This document shows, piece by piece, positions 26,391 through 33,787 of a stretch of DNA of 64,000 nucleotides. Within the stretch, counting starts at the first letter, position 1. Every line of letters begins with the position of its first letter. The position numbers and the translations under genes are program-made. The stretch is taken from positions 1 through 64,000 of the forward strand of contig CANENE010000005.1 in NCBI GenBank assembly GCA_947428835.1, written 5' to 3'. The notes beneath the pieces were generated by a model that did no database searches, was not told the origin of the DNA, and saw only the letters and a list, made by a program, of their open reading frames with translations. The DNA is from an uncultured bacterium (GTDB lineage Bacteria > Cyanobacteriota > Vampirovibrionia > Gastranaerophilales > Gastranaerophilaceae).

Positions 26391-28253
26391 TTATTCTGTT
26401 ACAATTGCCTTAAATGGGCATCCGCTCTGGCAAGCCCCGCATTTGATACATTTGTCTTGATTTATTGTATGCGGGTTTTTAACACTGCCTTCGATTGCTC
26501 CAACAGGGCAGTTTCTTGCGCATTTTGTACAGCCTTTGCATAAATCTTCTTTGATTTTATAGGTTTTAAGAGCGCTGCACACGCCTGCAGGGCATTTTTT
26601 ATCTTTAATGTGTGCAATGTATTCATCTTTGAAATATTTCAAAGTGGATAAAACAGGATTTGGAGCAGATTTACCAAGGCCGCAAAGCGAGCCTAATTGA
26701 ACAACTTGAGCAAGTTCTTCAAGTTTGTCCAAATCTTCCATAGTTCCTTGACCTTTTACGATACGCTCCAGTATTACAAGCATATTTTTGGTGCCTTCTC
26801 TGCAAGGAACGCATTTTCCACAGGATTCGTTTTTGGTAAAATTCATAAAAAATCTTGCGACTTCGACGATACAAGTGTCTTCATTCATAACAACAAGACC
26901 GCCTGAACCAACCATAGCGCCGACACTTTTTAACGCGTCATAGTCCATAGGCAAATCAAGATGTTCTTCAGTTAAACAACCACCCGACGGGCCTCCTATT
27001 TGAACGGCTTTGAATTTTTTGCCGCCTCTTATTCCGCCTCCGATATCAAAAACAATTTCTCTTAAAGTTGTATCCATAGGTACTTCAATAAGACCTGTGT
27101 TATTTACTTCGCCTGTAAGGGCAAATGTTTTTGTACCTTTAGATTTTTCCGTTCCCATTGAAGCAAACCAATCTGCTCCTTTTATGATTATTTGAGGAAC
27201 ATTTGCAAATGTTTCAACATTATTTAAAAGAGTCGGTCGTTTAAACAGACCACATTCAGCCATGTGAATGTTTTTGGGTCTTGGCATACCGCGCTCACCC
27301 TCAATGGAGGCAATAAGAGCTGAAGATTCGCCGCAAACAAATGCACCTGCCCCTTCTCTTATGTGGATTTTGAGGCTAAAATCGGTTCCTAGGATATTTT
27401 TTCCAAGAAGATTTTTTTCTTCTGCCTGATCAATTGCCATCTGCAAGCGCTTAACTGCAAGCGGGTATTCAGCTCTAACATAAATATATGCTTCATCAGA
27501 ACCTACTGCAAAAGCTGCTATTGCCATACCTTCAAGGAGCCTGTGGGGGTCGGATTCCATAACGCTTCTATCCATGAAAGCACCGGGATCACCTTCATCT
27601 CCATTACAGATAACATAGGACTTTCCGCCTTTATGTTTTGAAACAGAGCGCCATTTTTTACCTGTCGGAAATCCGCCGCCGCCGCGGCCCCTGAGCCCTG
27701 AATTTTCAATTTCTGTAATAACACCATCAGGGTCATTTTTTTCTAAAACTTTTACAAGTGCTTCATAAGCGCCAAGCGCTATTGCTTCATCTATGCTTTC
27801 AGGATTCAGATGACCGCAATTCATAAGAGCTGTTCTTGTTTGTTTTTTATAGAAATTAATTTCGCTGCTATCAACAACTTTTTTATTCAAAGCAGGGTCA
27901 ACATATAGAAGCCTTTCGACTATAGTATCGTTTTTGAGTGATTCAAATATTTCTTCAACATCATCTGCTTTAACGTGGACATAGGCAAGCTTTTTGTCGG
28001 GAACTACAACAAAACAACCCTTTTCACAAAAACCCATACAACCGGTTGGAACAACGCTCATTTTTGCTTCTTTAGTTAAAGCGCCTGTTTCTACTCCAAG
28101 TTCGTTGAATTTTTCGATTATTTTTAAGGCACCATTTGCGCTGCAGCCTGTGCTTGTACAAACTAAAACTCTTAAGCCTTGTTTTTTAATATTTTCTTGT
28201 GCAATCTTTTTTTCGTTTTCAATTTTTTTTATTAAGCCTGTTTGTGTTATCAT
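26391..28253 (-). CDS. hydB: NADH-dependent hydrogenase subunit B (NuoF-like)
   Basis: HydB holds FMN and NAD(H) and is the site where electrons split between NADH and ferredoxin. The 620-residue protein has an N-terminal thioredoxin-like [2Fe-2S] domain (CTSTGCSANG, CMGFCEKGC), a NuoF core with the nucleotide/FMN motifs GLRGRGGGGFPTGKKW and CNGDEGDPGAFMDR, and the [4Fe-4S] motif SCGKCVPCREGTKNM. A C-terminal two-cluster ferredoxin domain (CKGCTKCARNCP, CIKCGACQSGCP) completes it. The stop codon of hydC overlaps its ATG by one base (TAATG). Confidence 0.96.
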   Translation of the reverse strand: MITQTGLIKKIENEKKIAQENIKKQGLRVLVCTSTGCSANGALKIIEKFNELGVETGALTKEAKMSVVPTGCMGFCEKGCFVVVPDKKLAYVHVKADDVEEIFESLKNDTIVERLLYVDPALNKKVVDSSEINFYKKQTRTALMNCGHLNPESIDEAIALGAYEALVKVLEKNDPDGVITEIENSGLRGRGGGGFPTGKKWRSVSKHKGGKSYVICNGDEGDPGAFMDRSVMESDPHRLLEGMAIAAFAVGSDEAYIYVRAEYPLAVKRLQMAIDQAEEKNLLGKNILGTDFSLKIHIREGAGAFVCGESSALIASIEGERGMPRPKNIHMAECGLFKRPTLLNNVETFANVPQIIIKGADWFASMGTEKSKGTKTFALTGEVNNTGLIEVPMDTTLREIVFDIGGGIRGGKKFKAVQIGGPSGGCLTEEHLDLPMDYDALKSVGAMVGSGGLVVMNEDTCIVEVARFFMNFTKNESCGKCVPCREGTKNMLVILERIVKGQGTMEDLDKLEELAQVVQLGSLCGLGKSAPNPVLSTLKYFKDEYIAHIKDKKCPAGVCSALKTYKIKEDLCKGCTKCARNCPVGAIEGSVKNPHTINQDKCIKCGACQSGCPFKAIVTE

Positions 28254-28747
28254 TATTCGTCCTCTTTCAATAGTGTGTCTATAATTATTGATATCGCAGC
28301 AGGTGTCATTTGAGGATATACCTTATCATTTATTACAACCGCCGGAGCAAGACCGCAAGCACCAAGGCAGCTAACGGTTTCTATCGAAAATAGTCCGTCT
28401 TTTGTTGTCATTCTTCCTTTTTCAAGAGGGATTTTTTTCTTGATTTCTTCTAAAACAGGCATTGAGCCTCTAACGTGGCAGGCAGTTCCGTCGCAAACTT
28501 TGATTTCGTATTTGCCTTTAGGCTCCAAGCTAAATTGAGCATAAAAGGTGATTACTCCGTATACTGAAGCCGGGGAAAGTCCTTCAATTTTATCTCCAAC
28601 ATAAGTTATGATATCTTGCGGAAGATATTTATAGATTGATTGGATTTTTTGCAAAATCATAATCAGATTTGTTTTGTCGTAGCCGAAGCTTTCAAGAATT
28701 TCATCTATTTGATGAAAATCAATTTTGGTTTTTGTTTCTGCGCTCAC
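28253..28747 (-). CDS. hydC: NADH-dependent hydrogenase subunit C (NuoE-like)
   Basis: HydC is the small [2Fe-2S] electron-transfer subunit of the trimeric hydrogenase. The 164-residue protein shows the NuoE pattern: an N-terminal helical region, then a thioredoxin-like domain with C-D-G-T-A-C-H and SCLGACGLAPAVVIND, i.e. the four Cys ligands. The start codon is GTG (28745-28747) with AAGGAA ten bases upstream. It is the first gene of the hydC-hydB-hydA-ferredoxin operon and has a clear promoter just upstream. Confidence 0.95.
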   Translation of the reverse strand: MSAETKTKIDFHQIDEILESFGYDKTNLIMILQKIQSIYKYLPQDIITYVGDKIEGLSPASVYGVITFYAQFSLEPKGKYEIKVCDGTACHVRGSMPVLEEIKKKIPLEKGRMTTKDGLFSIETVSCLGACGLAPAVVINDKVYPQMTPAAISIIIDTLLKEDE

Positions 28748-28782
28748 TTTAATTTTCCTTTTTGAATAACAACACTAATTTT

Positions 28783-28811
28783 ATAATAGTATAATTGGGA
28801 TATTTAATCAA
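28783..28811 (-). promoter_or_regulatory. Sigma-70-type promoter of the hydCBA-ferredoxin operon
   Basis: The minus strand has TTGATT (28806-28811), a 17-base spacer and TATTAT (28783-28788), placing the start site near 28776, about 29 bases before the hydC GTG. Confidence 0.65.
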
Positions 28812-28882
28812 ATGTTTAAGCGCACTATAAAATTTTTACAGGTTTTTTATATGTAATATCAATCATAAACGAGGAACGAAAG

Positions 28883-29785
28883 ATGAGAATTAATCCCATA
28901 AATACTTCAATACCGTTTAACGGCAGGGTTGTAATGAATAAAATGAAGATTACCAATGAAATTGCAAGCTGTCCAAAAGCTGCACGGGAAAGTTTGATTG
29001 GAAATATAAATTCCCTTAAAGCAAGACTTGAACAAAATACTCCCGAGTGGAAAACATTCAATATAGAATTTTACCACGATGTTTCTTGGGATAGTCAATA
29101 TAGCCCGACTTACTACCAAGGTATAATTCGTGTAAAAGACGAAAATGGCGAAAGTGAAGTAAAATCCTTTGACCTTGGACAATTAGGCGGCAAATTTTTA
29201 GCAAACCGCAATTTTGTTCCAGATGGAAAAACAATTTGGCATAAAGGCTTTGAAGAAATCACAGAAAAATTAATAAACAAACAATATACATATTCGCAAA
29301 ATTTGTCCGAAAAAGGCAATTTTTCACAAGAGGTTCGAGAAATTACAGATAGAATTGAAGATAGAGATGAAAGAATTATAATAGATAAAGAAGAAATAGC
29401 TTATGCCATTATAGGAGCTGTTCAGTCACTTAATGACGGCGAAAAAGAAAATGAGCTTAAATGTGCAATAATTGATAATATTAACACTCTAACCAAAAGA
29501 ATAGAAGAAAGTACATCACCTTTAAAAAAATATAAAATTATTCCAAGTGGTGGATTTTGCAGTGATTTTAAATGCTGCTACCATTTTGGTATGAAAGTTG
29601 ATGCATTGGATACATCTAATGAATATTTTTCAAAAGATATAGTAATTGCTGATGTTGATATGGATGATAATTGGAAACTTAAAAATATCGCAACAGGGCA
29701 AGATATTTGGGATCGCTTGTTTAAAGGTTTAACCGAAAAAGTGCTTTGGGATGGCTACCATCATCTTCCTTTTGAAAATGATTAA
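28883..29785 (+). CDS. Unknown protein with two copies of one domain
   Basis: I do not recognise this 300-residue protein. It contains an internal duplication: unit 1 (about residues 30-130) and unit 2 (about 180-295) both open with a helix of the form L-I-x-N-I-N-S/T-L-x-x-R-I/L-E and close with G-x-x-I-W-x-x-x-F-E/K-x-L/I-T-E-K. No signal peptide or membrane segment is visible. The first 14 residues end in a short PFNG segment reminiscent of the start of the small protein at 49012-49362 (NFKG). The ATG has a GAGGAACGAAAG site. It is a single gene between the hydrogenase operon promoter and the tRNA gene. Confidence 0.75.
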   Translation: MRINPINTSIPFNGRVVMNKMKITNEIASCPKAARESLIGNINSLKARLEQNTPEWKTFNIEFYHDVSWDSQYSPTYYQGIIRVKDENGESEVKSFDLGQLGGKFLANRNFVPDGKTIWHKGFEEITEKLINKQYTYSQNLSEKGNFSQEVREITDRIEDRDERIIIDKEEIAYAIIGAVQSLNDGEKENELKCAIIDNINTLTKRIEESTSPLKKYKIIPSGGFCSDFKCCYHFGMKVDALDTSNEYFSKDIVIADVDMDDNWKLKNIATGQDIWDRLFKGLTEKVLWDGYHHLPFEND

Positions 29786-29823
29786 ACAGAAAGAAATATT
29801 TTCATGAAATTGCAGTAAGATTT

Positions 29824-29853
29824 TTGCTAATCTTTTTTTCTTTGTAATATGAT
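29824..29853 (+). promoter_or_regulatory. Promoter of tRNA-Ser
   Basis: TTGCTA (29824-29829), an 18-base spacer and TATGAT (29848-29853) place the start site about three bases before the mature tRNA 5' end. Confidence 0.6.
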
Positions 29854-29862
29854 ATTGATTAT

Positions 29863-29949
29863 GGAGGAATGTCCGAGAGGTTTAAGGTGCAAATCTCGAA
29901 AATTTGTGTGAGGGAAACTTCACCGTGGGTTCGAATCCCACTTCCTCCG
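29863..29949 (+). tRNA. tRNA-Ser (anticodon CGA)
   Basis: A class II tRNA of 87 bases: acceptor GGAGGAA pairs with TTCCTCC, anticodon stem CAAAT/ATTTG with loop CTCGAAA (anticodon CGA, reading UCG), a long variable arm (GTGA.../...TCAC), and T-arm GTGGG-TTCGAAT-CCCAC. The discriminator base is G, as in serine tRNAs. The CCA end is not encoded. A T-rich run follows directly. Downstream lies an accessory segment with several pseudogenes. Confidence 0.96.
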
Positions 29950-30005
29950 TTTTTTGTTTGTTGAAATTATGTTCAGTGTATTTTGTGAGGCATTTGGATT
30001 ATGGC

Positions 30006-30034
30006 GGGCAGTTGTATTATTTGGAAAAGTTGGC
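30006..30034 (+). repeat. Interspersed motif copy 1 (weak)
   Basis: GGGCAGTTGTATTATTTGG and following bases; matches copy 3 in the GTTGTATTATTTxGG core but diverges at both ends. Confidence 0.4.
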
Positions 30035-30054
30035 TATATATCGAGGTTTAAGGG

Positions 30055-30083
30055 GTCGGAAATAATCAAACTAAGTGTCAAAC
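30055..30083 (-). repeat. Interspersed motif copy 2 (inverted)
   Basis: On the minus strand GTTTGACACTTAGTTTGATT then ATTTCCGAC; the AGTTTGATTATTT core is identical to copy 4. Confidence 0.55.
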
Positions 30084-30112
30084 AAAACGGTTAAATGACT
30101 CTTTTGATGGCC

Positions 30113-30140
30113 TGACAGAAAGTTGTATTATTTTGGCAAC
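30113..30140 (+). repeat. Interspersed motif copy 3
   Basis: TGACAGAAAGTTGTATTATT then TTGGCAAC; it aligns with copy 5 (33701-33729, minus strand) over about 28 bases with four substitutions and a one-base gap. Confidence 0.6.
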
Positions 30141-30187
30141 TTGGGTTTAAAACGAGAGTATTCCTGTTTTTCGGCTCACGTAGGGGC

Positions 30188-30220
30188 TTTGACAAATAGT
30201 TTGATTATTTCGGCAGTGAC
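30188..30220 (+). repeat. Interspersed motif copy 4
   Basis: TTTGACAAATAGTTTGATTA then TTTCGGCAGTGAC; shares the TGACA...GTTTGATTATTT.GGCA pattern and lies 75 bases after copy 3. Confidence 0.55.
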
Positions 30221-30346
30221 CGTTTTGAGATTTATCCAAATTTGCCGGTATTTTTATTGATACAAAACCAACACAATGCTCGTACGGCTATTATTGGGAA
30301 TTTATAAAGTAAGGATAGCTATAATGAATGCATAACATTACTAATA

Positions 30347-31121
30347 ATGAACCACTACAATGGGCTTAAAAAAGCCACGTTAGATAATTGGGATGGCGTT
30401 GCTTATATTGGAGAACGCAAACATATCACTGTAATGCAAAAAATAGAACAATTGAGCTATCCGGGTATTTATTTTTTCATAGGTAATGACAAAGAAACCA
30501 ATGAAAATATTTCATACATTGGAAAAAGCAGTAATATTGCAAGCAGACTACAAACCCATAATTCAGACAGAAATAAAGACTGGTTTGAAAAATTTATAGT
30601 TTTCACATCTAAAAATGGCGATTTGAACAGCAGCCACGCAGAATATCTTGAGGCAGACTAACAGATATGTATATGCCTAGAGTGCAAGGATTCAGGAAAA
30701 AGGCTCTTACGTTAATAAACACCTTAATCTTTTAGAATTTTAAATACAGGCGAAGAAAAACCAACCAAGCGAATATCAAATCAACCTGATGCAATTTTTA
30801 CAATGAATTTAAAAAGAAACCATAAAGATAAATCTGCAAGCATCGCGATTACTGCAAACGGCTACAAACTAATAAAAGGATCTTATGTTGCCAAAGATGA
30901 AGTACCGTCGTTTTTGAAAATGTCAGCTTATAAAAAAGAAACGAACTTGTTGAAAAGGCTTATTGCAAGATAATGGCGATGTTTGTATAGCAAGAGAAGA
31001 TATCTATTTTAAATCTCCGTCAGGAGCTTCAGATGTTGTTTCACGAAGCAGTACAAACAGCAGAATTGAATGGAAACTTAAAAATGGTACAACATTAAGT
31101 GAATTTGAGCAAAATCAGTAA
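30347..31121 (+). pseudogene. Broken GIY-YIG nuclease gene with C-terminal DUF4357-like domain
   Basis: The first reading frame (to 30661, 104 codons) encodes a GIY-YIG core: PGIYFFIGN, then YIGKSSNIASRLQTH and H-A-E-Y-L-E-A-D, and then hits a stop where the family continues. The rest is recognisable downstream in two frames: NGYKLIKGS at about 30857 in the original frame, and after a frameshift near 30945-30965 FKSPSGASDVVSRSS and RIEWK, the DUF4357 signature, ending at TAA 31119-31121. At least one stop and one frameshift make it a pseudogene. Members of this family are usually carried by mobile or restriction-associated islands, which suits the setting next to a tRNA. Confidence 0.82.
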
Positions 31122-31210
31122 ATAAAACATAAAACAAACCTTAAGACCTGAATTTATAACCCTATTGTATTGTTATAAGGCGTATAGAACAAAAAGTGTA
31201 TATCATATAG

Positions 31211-31570
31211 CATAAATGTATACAAAAATATGATGAGAATACACTAAAAATCAAAGTTGGCGAGTTAATTGCCAAAAAAAGAAGAGCCAATAAAATGTCT
31301 CAGGAAACTTTGGCAGAAAAATTAGATATTCATATTAGAACTATTGGTAAAATTGAGCATGGAAAAACGTTTCCAACTGCTGACACATTCTGTAAATTAA
31401 GTGTTTTATTCAATATGCCTATTAAATCATTTTTTGAATTTGATGAATCTGAATAAGTAAATAAGACAGATTTGAATACTTTTATAGATAAATTACAAAA
31501 TAGTGATAATGATTTTATTAAATTATATCTGAATATTATCGATTTTATTAATTTGAAATGTTATAAGTAG
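31211..31570 (+). pseudogene. Broken XRE-family regulator gene
   Basis: From about 31241 one frame encodes a helix-turn-helix domain (SQETLAEKLDIHIRTIGKIE, then H-G-K-T-F-P-T-A-D-T-F) similar to the XRE proteins at 290-634 and 44313-44648. There is no ATG, GTG or TTG at the expected start; two ATGs just upstream (31230 and 31233) are out of frame. An in-frame TAA at 31454-31456 cuts it after FDESE, while the same frame goes on for 37 codons with the helical tail (FIDKLQN, YLNIIDFINL) that intact relatives have, ending at TAG 31568-31570. Both the missing start and the stop support decay. A short functional product from the internal ATG at 31295 would lack the first helix. Confidence 0.75.
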
Positions 31571-31572
31571 TT

Positions 31573-32229
31573 CTATATAAAATTTTTTCCGGCATTATAG
31601 GCATTTTCTAAATCTTTTGGGAAGACTTCTTCATGTTGTTTTATTTTGTCTTCAATATCCCATCTCTTATCATCATATTTTGAATAATCGTGGTACTGAA
31701 ATGTATTGAATGCACAAATTCTTCTCGGTTTTTCATAAATATGGGTAATCCAATTTTCAAAAAAGCCAATAGGAGCAGAATTGTTTTTACCTATATATTG
31801 ATTTAAAAAAGTATTTTCATCAACATTCATTGTGTACATTGCCGCCGTTTTTAATTTTTTAGGTGGAATTGGTGTATATTGTTTATCAAATCTTACAAAC
31901 GGATAAACAAGTCTTTCTATAAACATTTTCATAACGCCTGATACATCACCAAAATAAATAGGAGTAGCAAAACAAATTCCATCTGCAAGAGAAACTTTCT
32001 TTAATATTTCTTTCAATTCATCGGGGTATGAACAGAAACCATAGTTCTTACCGTTTTTTAATTTACAAGCTGAACAAGCCCTGCAACCTTTAAAATCAAC
32101 ATCATAAAGATTTATTATTTCAGCACATCCTCCGACATCAACTACTCCTTGAGCAAAACTTTCGCATAGTTTAGATGTGTTCCAATTCTTTCTTGGTGAT
32201 CCGTTTATAATATAAATTTTTTTTGTCAT
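31573..32229 (-). CDS. NADPH-dependent FMN reductase / flavodoxin-family oxidoreductase
   Basis: The 218-residue protein has the flavodoxin-like start IYIINGSPRKNWNTSKLC, which binds the FMN phosphate, and the mid-domain FATPIYFGDVSGVMKMFIER typical of the NAD(P)H-dependent oxidoreductase/iron-sulfur flavoprotein group. The cysteine set GCRACSACK could bind an Fe-S cluster or be structural. It probably reduces quinones, nitro compounds or disulfides. It is transcribed divergently from an HxlR-type regulator, the usual pairing for such stress-response reductases, and a GGAGAT ribosome site precedes its ATG. Confidence 0.85.
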   Translation of the reverse strand: MTKKIYIINGSPRKNWNTSKLCESFAQGVVDVGGCAEIINLYDVDFKGCRACSACKLKNGKNYGFCSYPDELKEILKKVSLADGICFATPIYFGDVSGVMKMFIERLVYPFVRFDKQYTPIPPKKLKTAAMYTMNVDENTFLNQYIGKNNSAPIGFFENWITHIYEKPRRICAFNTFQYHDYSKYDDKRWDIEDKIKQHEEVFPKDLENAYNAGKNFI

Positions 32230-32336
32230 TAATATCTCCTTTCTTTTTATTTCTTAATTTTATTCAATATTATATTTATTACAAGTATTTACTTTTTTGT
32301 AATATACTATATAAAAAGATAGAATTGTGGAAAATA

Positions 32337-32657
32337 ATGAAAAATAAACTTGAAAAATATAATTGTCCGCTTGGTTTAACTCTTGGGGTTATTGGTGGGA
32401 AATATAAAGTGATGATTATATGGTTTTTGTATCAGAATAAAATTTTAAGATATAATGAACTGCAAAAAACAATCAAAGATATTACACCAAAGATGTTAAT
32501 TTCACAATTAAGAGAACTTGAAGATGATGGAATAATTGATAGAAAAGTATATCCTGTTGTGCCGCCAAAAGTTGAATATTCTTTAACTGCAAAGGGTGAA
32601 AGTTTGATTCCGATTTTACTTGAATTAAGGAAGTGGGGTGAAAAGTATGGAGAATAG
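32337..32657 (+). CDS. HxlR-family transcriptional regulator
   Basis: The 106-residue protein is a winged-helix regulator of the HxlR/DUF24 group: a conserved N-terminal Cys in YNCPLGLTL, IGGKYKVMIIWFL, RYNELQKTIKDITPKMLISQ (recognition region) and the wing V-P-P-K-V-E-Y-S-L-T-A-K-G. The Cys often senses aldehydes, quinones or disulfide stress. I start it at the ATG at 32337; the upstream in-frame extension is hydrophobic and crosses the divergent promoter. It faces the flavin reductase gene at 31573-32229, which is its likely target. Confidence 0.9.
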   Translation: MKNKLEKYNCPLGLTLGVIGGKYKVMIIWFLYQNKILRYNELQKTIKDITPKMLISQLRELEDDGIIDRKVYPVVPPKVEYSLTAKGESLIPILLELRKWGEKYGE

Positions 32658-32981
32658 ATTCTTATATAAATATATTCTTGTAAGTTTTTTTGTAATTGTT
32701 GTTATACCCTGTTGTTTAACAAAATTGCCCTTACAATACTTAGGATTTATTTTATCAATAATTTATTTTCTTGCAGTTTTACCGATTTATTTTATAACAG
32801 CACCCTTAACAAGCCAAAAGAAATCAAAAATATTGTGGTTTTTACCAATACTTGATATGCTGTTTTTTTGATGACTTCTGCATTATTTTTTAATTCTGGG
32901 ATAGCTGCATATTTAATAGTTTATGTGCCATTCTCATATATTACAATGGTAATTAAATATTTTTTGAAGTCCAATCGATAA
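32638..32981 (+). pseudogene. Small membrane protein gene with a frameshift
   Basis: The first part (to a TGA at 32869-32871) encodes two hydrophobic segments in 77 residues: KYILVSFFVIVVIPCC and LGFILSIIYFLAVLPIYF. At 32861-32869 lies a run of seven T. Adding one T would read through into MTSALFFNSGIAAYLIVYV and VIKYFLKSNR, a third membrane helix and a basic end, stopping at TAA 32979-32981; the whole would be about 114 residues with three or four helices. I call it a frameshifted gene, though a sequencing error or programmed slippage in the T-run is possible. It overlaps the end of the HxlR gene (start 32638 or 32647) and the 3' end of the next, convergent gene. Confidence 0.6.
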
Positions 32982-33615
32982 GTTTCTCATATAAAGTTTC
33001 AAGTTCATTTTTTTCTATTGAATTGAGTTGTTGACGATTTATGCAAATATTTAAGATTTCTTTGTCCCTGCCCTGCAGGCATTCAAGTAATTCATTTTTC
33101 GTTTTTACATAAGTGTTGGCTTTAATAAAATATTTAGCTTGCAAAATAAAAAATGTCATTTTATACAAATTTTGTAAATCTTCTGCAAAATTAGCCGAAT
33201 GCACAAAACTATGAACTGCTGCGTGATATAATGTTTCAGAACTCGTTTTAATTGATTTTTTTATATCCTCAATTGTTGGCGTTTGAATAATATTTTCTAA
33301 ATTTCCTACTAATGGTTTTGTATCGTAGAAGAATTGAAACAAATCAGCTTTTGACCAGTTTTGCAGTTCTTGTTTGCCGGAGATAAAACCGCAAGCCATT
33401 TCTTTATTTGGCATTTCGTCTATAATTTGACGATATTGTTTTAAATTCTCAAAACTTAATTCTTCTAAAATAACAACTAAATCAATATCACTTTCTGGAG
33501 TAGCTTCTCCTCTGTTGTAGCTTCCTTGTAAGCCAACAAAAAGGAGTTTTTCATCAAAAGTTTTTTGCAGTTTATTTATTACAACACTAAACCATTCTTC
33601 AAGATTAAATGACAT
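32953..33615 (-). CDS. Nucleotidyltransferase-domain protein
   Basis: The 220-residue protein has the minimal nucleotidyltransferase signature GSYNRGEATPESDIDLVV (G-S ... S-D-x-D) at about residues 30-48, giving two metal-binding Asp residues, followed by a helical C-terminal domain (about 125-220) of the kind seen in aminoglycoside adenylyltransferases and in MNT-HEPN type proteins. The substrate is unknown; it could modify a small molecule or a protein. No HEPN R-x4-6-H motif stands out, and no partner gene is adjacent, so I do not call a toxin-antitoxin pair. It lies at the end of the accessory segment. Confidence 0.75.
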   Translation of the reverse strand: MSFNLEEWFSVVINKLQKTFDEKLLFVGLQGSYNRGEATPESDIDLVVILEELSFENLKQYRQIIDEMPNKEMACGFISGKQELQNWSKADLFQFFYDTKPLVGNLENIIQTPTIEDIKKSIKTSSETLYHAAVHSFVHSANFAEDLQNLYKMTFFILQAKYFIKANTYVKTKNELLECLQGRDKEILNICINRQQLNSIEKNELETLYEKLIDWTSKNI

Positions 33616-33700
33616 ACAACAAAGCTCTCCATAAATTTGTTTGACTTGTATAGTTCAATTTTTAAACTAATTGTACAATAAATTAAAAGACTTTGATAGT

Positions 33701-33729
33701 GTTGCCCAAAATAATCAAACCATCTGTCA
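33701..33729 (-). repeat. Interspersed motif copy 5
   Basis: On the minus strand TGACAGATGGTTTGATTATT then TTGGGCAAC, the best-preserved copy. It marks the right side of the accessory segment, the other four being next to tRNA-Ser. Confidence 0.6.
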
Positions 33730-33787
33730 CAAATAACCAAACCTTGTGTCTTTTTACATTCAGCAGGGATGAGAACCCACATAATAT

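Larger units (their letters stand above)
29950..30346. other. Non-coding stretch with short interspersed repeats
   Basis: About 400 bases without a supported gene. It holds four degenerate copies of a motif with core GTTTGATTATTTTGGCA: 30006-30034 (+), 30055-30083 (-), 30113-30140 (+) and 30188-30220 (+). A fifth lies at 33701-33729 (-). The reading frames through the copies are short and broken, so I do not call a gene. Confidence 0.6.

Noticed and set aside
30006-30220. Possible CRISPR array from the repeated core
   Set aside because: Copies differ in orientation, spacing and sequence, and there is no cas gene.
31211-31456. Intact short XRE gene
   Set aside because: There is no usable start codon, and homologous tail sequence continues in frame past the stop.
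32953-33615. Nucleotidyltransferase as part of an MNT-HEPN toxin-antitoxin pair
   Set aside because: No HEPN partner gene is adjacent, and no R-x4-6-H motif is seen in the C-terminal domain.
33758-33780. Possible att site: the minus strand contains GTGGGTTC and ATCCC, like the tRNA-Ser T-arm
   Set aside because: Only 13 bases match, in inverted orientation and without the acceptor end; too weak to be an attachment site.
33579-33782. A 67-codon minus-strand frame upstream of the nucleotidyltransferase gene
   Set aside because: It overlaps the start of that gene in another frame, lacks a ribosome site, and runs through interspersed motif copy 5.
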